A stretch of DNA of 64,000 nucleotides, taken from contig NC_084828.1 in the NCBI RefSeq assembly GCF_033115175.1, positions 96,287,388 through 96,351,387 on the forward strand, written 5' to 3'. Each line of letters starts with the position of its first letter. The first letter of the stretch is position 1. Of the stretch, positions 51,067 through 61,100 are shown piece after piece. The notes under the pieces were generated by a model. The model did not search any database and was not told the origin of the DNA. It saw only the letters and a list, made by a program, of their open reading frames with translations. The position numbers and the translations under genes were made by a program. This stretch comes from Lepus europaeus. Its lineage: Eukaryota; Chordata; Mammalia; Lagomorpha; Leporidae.

Positions 51067-51139
51067 GCTTTGTAGCTTTCTATAGGATAATGAGCAATTG
51101 AGAACAAACTGCCCAACATGGAGAATGACATGAAGTCAT

Positions 51140-51755
51140 TATAAGCTTGCTTTGTTGGTTTTGAGAGGCAGAGACAGAATCTGCTGGTTCATTTCCTAAG
51201 TGGCAGAGCAATGGAAGGCCAGGGCGTAAGGCAGAACCCAGAAGCCTGGAATGCACCCACCTGGGTGACAGGAACCCAATTACTTGAGCCACCACCACTT
51301 CCTCCCAGTCTGTATCAGCAGGAAGTTGGAGTCAGAAGCCAGAGGCAGGTATCAACCCCAGGTACCAAAACCAATATGGGACATGGCATCTTTTTTTTTT
51401 TTTTTTAAAGATTGGTTTTATTTATTTGAAGGGCAGAGTTAGAGAGAGAGAGAAGGAAAGGGAGAGAGATTGATCTTCCATCTACTGGGTCACTCTCCAA
51501 ATAGGTTCAATGGCCTGGGCTGGGTCAGGCCAAAGGCAGGAGCCAGGAGCTTCATGCGTGTCTCCCAAGTGGGTACAGGGGTCCAAGCACTTGGGCTGTC
51601 TTCTGCTGCCCTCCCAGGCTCATCAGCAGAGAGCTGGATTAAAAGTGGAGCAGCCGGGATTCAAACCAGTGATGGGATGTTGGCGTTGCAGGCAGTGACT
51701 TAACCTGTTACACTGCAATGCTGGCCCTGACATGGGCATCTTAACTGCCAGGTAT
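51140..51755 (-). mobile_element. CSINE-related, old, split by another CSINE
   Basis: Parts 51140-51392 and 51743-51755 (TGAGAGGCAGAGACAGAATC to CCAATATGGGACATGG, then AACTGCC). The insert is the CSINE at 51393-51728. Confidence 0.75.
51393..51728 (-). mobile_element. CSINE, older type, nested
   Basis: T-run, AAAGATTGGTTTTATTTATTTG; ends CACTGCAATGCTGGCCC. Flanked by GACATGGCATCTT (51380-51392) and GACATGGGCATCTT (51729-51742). Confidence 0.94.
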
Positions 51756-52825
51756 AAGCACATTTTTAATTTAATGACATGGGAAAACAGTCAAGTGATA
51801 AAGATTAAATTAAAAAAGAATATATATGTATATATGCAGAATGAGCTAAATCATAGTAAAACAATACAAGTCTTTGGCATAGAAAAAAGGACAAGATGCA
51901 AACGCACCGAGGTGGGAAGGCCAGCTCTGCAGAGATGGTTTTTACTCCTGTTTGTGTGTGGGTCAGATCTGTCAGATAGGCAGGTGCCAGCTTCGTCGCT
52001 TTTTACGTGTGCCTTGGTTGTCTCGCTTCAGACAAACACCTAACCAGCCCAGCATCTAGCATCAGCTATATACCGAATGATTTGCAGATCGTCACTGATG
52101 AGTGATCCAAAAATGATGGTACCAAAAACGGCTCCAAGTGTAAGACAGCAAAAACTGAGAGGAACCAGACGGAAATTCTTCCTCCCCGTGCCCTCTGGCT
52201 GCGATGCAACAGCACCACCCCAGACGTGGTGGAGGAGACCCTAGGTCACTTCTGGGGAGGAGTAGTGCTGGAGACGCCTCAGTCTCATCATCTCATCACC
52301 TCCTCGCAGGCAGCAGGCCGGCGGCACCAGGACAGTGGAGTGGCCGCGACAGCATGGAATGCCCGGGCCGCGGCCTTGAAGGCAGCTTCGTGGAGCCCCT
52401 CCCCATCGTGCGGGTCTGGCAGTCACATTTTCACAGGCTCTAAAGAAGGGGCTGTGGTCTAGCAGGGCTCTCAGAGCTGGATGAGGGACCCCAATCGTCT
52501 CGCTGTGGATTGGGTGGGACAAGCAGGACCCTGGCTGGCAGGTGGCCCTGCTGGGGGACATGGGACATGGGACACGTCAGCGTCAGCCTGCAGAAGACAC
52601 CAGGGAGGCCCTGACAGCACAAGGCAAGGACACCCCTTTCCGCCCTGGACTAAAGAGGCAGTGGCATAAAATGACCCCTTTGGCTGCGCAGGCTTATTTT
52701 TAGCTCCAGGGGACGAGGCAGGAAGGGAAGACAGGCCTAAGTGGGAGTGGCCTTCATCCTGAGTGTTGGGGCAATCAGGTCACCTGGAAGTGATGAGATT
52801 AACTTCTCACAAAAGAAATTCGAGA
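51756..52825. other. Intergenic DNA, partly GC-rich
   Basis: 52200-52420 is GC-rich with some CpG. Minus-strand codons from about 52220 down to 52045 are open for roughly 55 residues including a hydrophobic run (LTLGAVFGTIIFGSLIS), but without a start codon or known match. No gene is called. Confidence 0.45.
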
Positions 52826-53200
52826 GGCCGTCGACGTGGCTTAAAAGGCTAAGCCTCTGCCTACCTTGCTGGCATCCCATATGGGTGCCGGTGCAAGTAC
52901 TGGCTGCTCCACTTCCTGATCCAGCTCTCTGCTGTGGCCTGGGAAAGCAGTGGAAGATGGCCCAAGTGCTTGGGTCCCTGCACCACACGAGAGATCCAGA
53001 AGAAGCTCTTGGCTTCCTATTGGCCCAGGCACACCCCCACACCCCTACACATACCCCCACACACCCCACACACCCCAACCCCCACCCCGTGTGGCCATTT
53101 GGGAGTGAACCAGCAGATGGAAGACCTTTCTCTCTGTCTCTTCCTCTCTCTGTCTGTAACTCTACCTCTCAAATAAATAAAAATCTTTTTTTTTAAAAAA
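52826..53200 (+). mobile_element. CSINE with internal C/A-rich minisatellite
   Basis: Head GAGGCCGTCGACGTGGCTTA, ends ACTCTACCTCTCAAATAAATAAA. A (CACACCC)-like tract replaces part of the body at 53028-53088. Confidence 0.92.
53028..53088 (+). repeat. C/A-rich minisatellite inside a CSINE
   Basis: Irregular tandem units of the form CACACCCC/CACCCCA over about 60 bases (GCACACCCCCACACCCC, CCCCACACACCCCACACACC). Confidence 0.85.
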
Positions 53201-53286
53201 GACATTCCATAGGGATATAGAAAATAAAAGACTCTTGAGCCTGTGACTTAGGAAATATGCCCTCACTGAATGCTCTGCATGTTTTG

Positions 53287-53547
53287 TTTTTGTTTTTAAA
53301 GATTCATTTGCTGGTTCACTCCCCAAGTGGCCTCAATGGCCAGAGCTGGTCTAAAGCCAGGAGCCAGGAGGTCTCCCACAAGGGTGCAGGGCCCAAGCTC
53401 TTCGGCCATCTTTTGCTGCTTTATCAGGTGCATTAGCAGGGTGCTGGATCAGAAGTAGAAAACAGCCAGGGCTCGAACCAGTGCCCATATGGGATGCCAG
53501 CATTGCAGGTGGTGGCTTAACCCATTATGCCACAGCGCTGGCCCCAT
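53287..53547 (-). mobile_element. CSINE, older type, GA tract deleted
   Basis: TTTTTAAAGATTCATTTGCTGG jumps straight to TTCACTCCCCAAGTGG; ends CCACAGCGCTGGCCCC. Flanked by CATGTTTT. Confidence 0.92.
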
Positions 53548-53577
53548 GTTTTCATAATATTAAAATATTCAGTTGTG

Positions 53578-53920
53578 CTGCTGGCATTGTGGTGCAGCAG
53601 GTTAAGCTACAGCCCGAGATGCTGGCATTCCATATAAAGGACGATTTGAGTCCTGGCTGCTCTGCTTCCGATCCAGCTCCCTGCCAATACAGCTGAGAAG
53701 GCAGTGGAAGGTGGCCCAAGTCTTGGGCCCCTGCCAGCCACTTGGGAGACCAGGAGACAATTCTAGGCTCTCGGCTTCGGCCTGGCCCAGCCCTGGCTAT
53801 TGTGGTCATTTGGGGAGTGAATCAGAGTATAGAAGCTCTCCTCCCCCTGCCACTCCCCGCCCTGGCCCCTGCTATCCCATAACTCTGCCTTTCAAATAAG
53901 TAAATCTTTTTATAAAAAAT
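53578..53920 (+). mobile_element. CSINE, older type
   Basis: Head GCTGGCATTGTGGTGCAGC; ends ACTCTGCCTTTCAAATAAGTAAATC. AAATATTCA flanks it (53563-53571, 53930-53938). Confidence 0.93.
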
Positions 53921-53938
53921 GAAAACCCCAAATATTCA

Positions 53939-55340
53939 ATCATGACTGTAGTTAGTACTTCTCCAGATTATTTCAGAGCAAAACACATCCTCCTTAGCAC
54001 AGGCATGAAGACAGCGGGGTGGAAGGCTGATGGCAGGAGACTGGTCCGATTTTGAGGATCACCTTGGTCCCCTTGCTAGATGACCAGAGCCTGTTTTGTG
54101 TTGCTAAGAGCCACAGCGCATCTCAGAGAGAGTCTGGAGTCCGGCTGCACCTGCTGAGCCCTGTCGCTGTGGTTCTGGGTGAGAGTGAGCCCCTGGAAGA
54201 AATGCGGAAGCTGCTCTTGGCGCTGTCTTGTCTGCACCCCAGTTGCACCCCAGCCAGTCAGCACCACTCAGCCTCCCCTTAGGGCCACCCTCTTTCTCTG
54301 CTCCTGTGTTTCAACCAGGTGTTGTTCTCTGAAGCAAAATCCAACCGCTATGCAATGAGGACCTGCGAGAATCAGAAGAACACATGGGTCCCCATGTCGG
54401 AGCCTCCTTGCCCTCACTCCTCTGGTCTTCCCCAGGGCCTCCCACTGTCCCATCTGGCCTCCTTGGGAGCCACAGCTGGGAGGGGCAAGGGCCCCTTAAA
54501 AGGCTCCGTGGCCCTGCATTCTGTCCAGAAAGACATGCTATCTCCCTCTGCCAAGGCTGCAGAGGGTGTTGGGGTGTTTGGATTCCTACCTGCCCCTACA
54601 GCATCTCAGCCTGCAGAGTGGGACTCGAACCCAGAGCTTTGCCAAATGAGCGGCTATTAGGCCAGGACTGCACCTGGGCACTGGCTGGGGGTTGGGACTA
54701 CGGGCGCCAATCACTCTTGGCCACCCAGGATGCCAAGGTTAGTGGCTGCTTGTGTTGTCACTGCAGGGCCCCGGCAATGAGGGGGTGGGGACCTCTACAC
54801 TGCTCTGTTGGCCCTGCCACAGGGACCCCCTCCTTTCACCTCCATTCCCCACTTTAGGCAGAAACCTCTCCTTCCCTTTCTTCTTCTCGCAAAGGCCCTT
54901 TCGCAGGATCTTGGCATCTCCCAGAGCTCACCTGCACCTTTGCTATACCTGTGGGCCATGTTCCACCTGCAGGACCCCTCTCAGAGGGGATAATCCCCCT
55001 GACATCAGAGAATTTCATCAAATTGCTCATCATCCCCTTCCCCCTCCCAGAGCCCCTGGCGTGCTCAGATCACCATGGAGGACCCTGCTGCTGCCCCCCG
55101 CACCGCACTGGGGGCTGGTCGTGTCCCCCTACCCCCTCAGCCGCCTCTGCTGCTCCCATGTTCCAAGCAGACTTTGGAGCCTCTCCCACGCAGCGGCGTT
55201 GACTTTGGCAGATTTCTTGGAGTCTAGCGATGTCCTAACCTGTTTGCTTTTCTGGAGCTGATGTTTGCAGGATTTTTTTTTTTTTTTGGAACCAGAACAG
55301 AAATCATCCCATGTCTTTATGCAATTCCTCTGACATGCTC
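53939..55340. other. AHSG upstream region
   Basis: CSINE-free 1.4 kb before AHSG. Overlapping plus-strand open frames of 113-169 codons (54319-55261) do not resemble a known protein and lack splice logic. Liver regulatory sites are expected here from the biology of AHSG, but I see none I can place with confidence. Confidence 0.5.
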
Positions 55341-55345
55341 CAACA

Positions 55346-55356
55346 GATAAATAAAG
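55346..55356 (+). promoter_or_regulatory. TATA-like box of AHSG
   Basis: GATAAATAAAG lies 98 bases before the AHSG ATG, so transcription would start near 55377-55386 with a 5' UTR of about 70 bases. There is no CpG island, consistent with a liver-specific gene. The start is inferred. Confidence 0.6.
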
Positions 55357-55453
55357 CCTTCCGCCCCTCCATCGGCCCACCTTGCCCAGCACAGGGTTGG
55401 TTCTGAAGCCTCCAGCCACTTGCCCACCTGCCAGGGACTCTCTGAGGGCAGCC

Positions 55454-55666
55454 ATGAAGTCCCTCGTTCTACTCCTTTCCCTCGCTCAGCTCTGGAGCTG
55501 CCACTTGGTCGCAGGTGTCCCACTGCTGGGTTACAGGGAACCAAACTGCGATGACCCAGAAGCAGAGCAGGTGGCCCTGCTGGCTGTGGACCACATCAAC
55601 AATCACCTTCAGCAGGGGTACAAGCACATCCTGAACCGGATCGACAAGGTGAAGGTGTGGCCCCGG
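55454..55666 (+). CDS. AHSG: AHSG coding exon 1
   Basis: Starts GCCATGAAG; encodes the signal peptide and YREPNCDDPEAEQVALLAVD through KVKVWPR. Donor CGG|GTAAGT, phase 0. Confidence 0.97.
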
Positions 55667-58083
55667 GTAAGTGGACCTGCTGTGCGTGTGCTGGAAGAAC
55701 CCCTACTTGGAGCTCAACCCAGTGCGCCCAAGGATCAGCACCGGTGAACCCAGAGGGGTAAACTCTCCTCGCTTGCTGGGAGTGACGGAAGGGCCAGATG
55801 GAAGGTGGGAGAGGGACCCTCTGTGTGGCAGTCACAGGCCTCAGGGAAGGTGCGGGGTGAGGAGTGGGGCCAGGTGCAGGAGATCCAGCATTCTGCAGAT
55901 TCCAAGTGGACAGTGTGCCTTGCTGGAAAAGCCAGGGCTCAAGGGACCGGCTGAGTTAGAACTGCCAAGTTATAACTGCCCCAAATCACTGACCAGGAAT
56001 TTTTTTGTTTTTGTCTTCCATTCCTCTCTGATGAAGACTGCAAGTGAACGAAATGAGCATTTGACAAGTGCCTCCTGTGTGCCAGGCCTTTTCCCATAGC
56101 TCAGCTCACGCCCCTCCCCCAACTCAGGTGCAGGAGATACATTGTCCTTGTCTTACATAAGTGGAAGCAAAGCTTCCATGCATTAAGCCATTCTTTGCCC
56201 AAGGCCATGGTCATAGAATTAGTAAGCATCCAGCAGGGGATTCGATCTCAGACCTGTGTTCTTCCCTCTATACAAGCTGCCTCTGAGAGAGGGAAGAGAG
56301 GGAGAGGGAGAGAGACAGAGAGAGAGAGGTTCCCTCATCCCCTACAGAAGCATTGGTGTGAAGAGAATTCACTTCCTCACACACTGGACAAGAGACCCAT
56401 GCAGCCTAAAGCTAGTGACAATACACACCAAGGTGGAACGAAGCCTGGGGGGTCAGTGGAGAGACCTGGAGAGGGAGGAAGAAGGCACCTGTTACTGCCT
56501 GTTTAGAAGTTACATTTTATATCTGACGAAGGCAGAGTCTGTCAGTGTGCAGTTATTGCAAGCATTCTTTGGGCATGAGCTGGTGGTGGCAGGTGCTGGG
56601 CGCTACTAGGTTGAACCACGTAAGATTGTCATTTCTTACATCAAAGCAACCAGCCATTGGCACTTTCAGGGGTTCGAGCTGATGCAAAGATGTGAAGACA
56701 CAGTGCCTGCAAGGGATCTATAGACTGGGAAGGAGAACAAGGCACACGGCAGGGTGTCTCACCGACGGCAGGTGTTTGAAGAATGGGTTGCCCCGGGTGG
56801 GTTTAAGAGTGCTGCAGCCAGGCCCCCAGTGTGAACAGTGGTTGGGAGAAAACACCCACCGATTCTGGGAAAATTTACACACGAGGGAGGGAGAAGAGGA
56901 TGAGCGGGCACCATGATTTTCACTAAAGGCATCCCTTGAGAAACCCCCATCCTCTGCAGCTCGGAGTGTTTCCAGGAAGTGACTTTGGCATCGAAATTGC
57001 GAGCTTCCTGCAGCAGGGGCCAGTCTGACCCTCACCTTCAGGTGCCCGTAGGTCAGCACAGCCACCCAGGAGGCAAGCAGAGCTGGGCTGGCAGGGAAAA
57101 GGCAGACTTGTGCCCTCCAGACTTTCCAAGATTTGAAGAAATGATAGGTGAATAGGTGAACTGGCAAGAACAACCCCAAGAAGCTTCTCCCTAAGTCCCC
57201 CGCTGTCCCTGTGAGCATGGTTTTTCCTGTCTAGTGGTTGACTTGCGCTTCCCCTCTCATCACCAGCAGGCGGCAGCAGAGAGCAGCATCTTTGCATCCA
57301 AAACAAAAACCCCTTTCATGAAGGGAAACAGCCAAAAGAAAGATAGTAGAGGGAGGAATGAAGATAAAAGAAAGACAGGAAGGTATTATGCTACACCACC
57401 TTACTTTGCAGCTTAACTAAGGGTAAAATTTTAAAGACTAAAAAATCCGTGTTAACACTCATTTCTATAGAGCAGCTCCATCAGCTTGTCCAAGCCTACT
57501 CTCCTTCCCAGCCAACAGAAGAAAATGCGAGAAGCCCCGGGCATTGCCCTGTGTATGGGCTGGTTCAGAGTCAGACACAGCCGCAGACTACAGCATGGAT
57601 GACTTGCGCTTCGCCTCTCTGAAATTGGGGAGGGTCCATGCCCACCGGGACTTCCCCTCCATCTGCAGAACAGGATCAGGCTCATCTCTGCTCTGTCTCC
57701 ACAGCGACCCACCGGAGAGGTGTATGAGTTTGAAATAGACACGCTGGAGACCACCTGCCACGCACTGGACCCCACCCCCTTGGCAAACTGCAGCGTGAGG
57801 CAGGTGACACAGCATGTGAGTATCCCTCTGCAGGTGCCATGCTTCCTCTGTGGGTCAGGGAAGAGCTGGCCCATGTTTTTAAACCGTTGTATTTTTTCTT
57901 TCACTATATTCAGTATTTTTAGCTGACAATTTATTTTAATAATGTACACATTTGTTGGGCACAGGGTGAAAACATGATATGTATATGCAGCATGGAATGC
58001 TGAAGTCCCAGTCATTAGCATTTCCCTCTGCTTCAGCATGGATAGTTTTTGAATTTCAAAATTTCCAACTCCTGGAGCAGTCC

Positions 58084-58157
<74 letters not shown>

Positions 58158-61100
58158 ACTTTATTTGAAAGAGTTACAGAGAGAGAGTTAGAGCCAGAGA
58201 GAGAGAGAGAGAGAGGTCTTCCATTCCACTGGTTCACTCCCCAATTGACTGCAACAGCCAGAGCTGAGCTGATCCGAAGCCAGGAGCCAGGAGCTTCCTA
58301 GGGGTCTCCCACACGGGTGCAGGGGCCCAAGCACTTGGGCCATCTTGTACTGCTTTCCCAGGCCATAGCAGAGAGCTGGATCAGAAGTAGAGGAGCTGGG
58401 TCTCGAACCAGGGCCTATATGGGATGCCGGCACTGCAGGCAGCGCCTTTACCCACTATACCACAGCGCGGACACTGGGCCTGAGTTTTGCAACAGCCCAA
58501 CATTCTTGCTGTAGCAGTCCCAGAAACCGGAGGGTGTCAGTGCCGGTGCTTTGGGGCCCAGTGGTGCCGGGCTGGTGAACCTCCACCGGGTTCTCACGGT
58601 GGGGTTCTCTCTCCAGGCTGTGGAAGGAGACTGTGACTTCCACGTGCTGAAGCAGGACGGCCAGTTCACCGTGTTGTCTGCGAAGTGTGACTCCACTCCA
58701 GGTAGAGTCGGTTTACCCTTCCGTTTCGAGAGCATGGGGGAAGAACTATCTGGATAGTTTTCAACCTAAGCAGTCGTAGGCACTGGGTCAGTGAGTCAAT
58801 GAGAAGCCCCATGTCCCGGGTGCTGGGACCTGACACCTGTTTTGAAGGCGCTGCGCTCACTGCAGGTGAGAATTACTTCCTGGTGACAGCATGAGCGCGC
58901 CACATGACCGCGCCTCACGAAGGGTTAGCAAGATGCAGAGAAAAATGCCAGAAGTCAACATGGCTAGGGCACACCCAGGGAGAGTCGGGTAGACTCCTGT
59001 CTCGGTCCGCAGACTCGGCAGAGGACGTGCTCAGGCTGTGCCCAGACTGCCCCCTGCTGGCCCCGCTGAACGACACCAGAGTGGCTCACGCCGCCGAAGC
59101 CGCCCTGACCGCCTTCAACGCGCAGAACAACGGCGCCTATCTGCAGCTGGTGGAGATCGCCCGGGCTCAGCTTGTGGTAAAGACCGAGACCCTCTGGACA
59201 GCTTGGGCAGTTTGGTGACACTCGGGAAAAGCGTGTGGCAAAGCAGGGGTGGCAGCAGAACAGGTGTCGGGGCAACAACCGGAAGGCAAGAAGGGTCCTG
59301 GTTGGAAAGGGGACAAAAAGGGTCCCTGGGTCCCCGGATGTCATTAGGATCCCCTAGCTCTCTGCAGCCAGGAATATCCCACTCCCCTGGCTCCTGCTAA
59401 AACCGGGGCTCCGTGTTCAGCAGGTGGAGATTCCCCCGTTATCCAGTGGTGCTGCCTGCTGGTACACTGGTCTCCACACCTGTGTCACCCATCGCTGCTG
59501 ATCATCTGTGACAGCCTTGAAATTAATACTTGCAAAGGCATGAACCTACTTACCCTTCTAGACATGCAATGGCAGGATCCCGAAATGCCTTTGGAATCAC
59601 TGAGGGGGAAAAAGCTGTTTGTACTGCAGGTGGCTTGGGCACCTGAAAGCAACAGCATTCTAACTCTTCAGACTTCTGGTGCTCGGGACACCAGCCATGG
59701 CATACTTGGACATATGTTAGTATAGGTGGCAAAAAATCCCCATTGCAGACTGCACCAAATAACCGATAGTTTATTTTTGCGAGTGTCCGCATACTGTAAA
59801 TATTATAAGCAAGAAAAGCACAAGTGTTAGCGTGCGTCCTTTTGTCCGATGGTTCTGTGTGATCCTGCTCTATGAAATTAGGTGGGAGCGGTGTGAATTC
59901 ACTTTCGCACCCCAACAGGAGTAACCTCCGTCTTGGATCTCCAAGTGCAGCCCCAAGAGTGAAGGCCAGGGGCAGGCACGGTTCTCATTCATGTCAGTCT
60001 AAGACTGACCTCCTGATTTCCTGTTTCCTGTCTGAAAGCTCACCTGCACCCTACATGGTGGGCAGCTAGAGCCCCAGCTCCTACCTCTGTAGGACTAGCT
60101 GCTGTTAGAACGCAATTCCCCGACAACTGCCCGTTGCCAGCCATTCAGAGGCACGTGTCCTGGGCCACACGACGTGGTCTACGTGGATGGTGCTCCCAGA
60201 AGTTGTGCAAAGCCAGCCATGGCCCCGGCTGCTTCCCTGCAGCCTCTCCCTCCCCGCCGCTTTCATTCAAAGCCGCAATGCCTCACGTGCATCTTCATTT
60301 ACTTTCATCAGCCTCTCCCAGTTTCCACCTATGTGGAGTTCGCCGTGGCCGCCACTGACTGTGTTGCTAAAGAGGTCACTGATCCGGCCAAATGCAACCT
60401 GCTGGCGGACAAGGTGAGTGGGGGGACCTGGGGCTGCCGCCACGCAGGCGGAGCTGGCTGCAGGACACCGCAGCCTTTCAGAGGCTGCATCTTGGGACTA
60501 TGGGAAAAGAACAACAGTGTAAAATGCCCCCTCCCTGGGGACCAGGTCATGCCAGGCCTTCCTCCGGGTGTCACCTCCCCCCCCCCCCCCTTAGAGCTGT
60601 CACCACTTGAACTTGTACACTGGAGGCACATGGATTCAGGCCAGAGAGAAAGAGGCCGCTTCTTAATGAAGCCAAGTCGTGCCCGGCTACTGGGAGTGCA
60701 AAATGTAGATTTCCTAGACAAATCTGTACCTCGGATACAAAAGCTTTCAAGTCTGTAGGCCAATAATGTCCACTTCTAGTCTAAAAAAATCATCAGAGAT
60801 GTTTGACAGAAATATATTTATAAAAATGATTTATCTATTCATTAAATAAGATTAAAAAATGATTTATCACAGATACAAATGACCAAAAAAAATCAAGTAT
60901 CTAACAAGTGAGCACCACAGCTCTCTATATAGCATGGCAGTAAATAGAAAGGGATGTAGGCACTAAAAATTATGTTTTCAAAGAATGATGAATGATGTGA
61001 GAAGATGCTGTAAGACACAGAATGGTTTATTTGCTCAATCTCAATTTTTAAATTATACAAGGATACTGAAAAACATTCATGAGAAATGGAGTTCAAAGAT

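Larger units (their letters stand above)
57816..58616 (+). other. AHSG intron 2
   Basis: Holds a (TA)n-(GA)n microsatellite and one CSINE. Confidence 0.85.

Noticed and set aside
54319-55261. Three overlapping frames upstream of AHSG
   Set aside because: Low-complexity Pro/Ser-rich translations, no start context or known match; they overlap the expected AHSG regulatory region.
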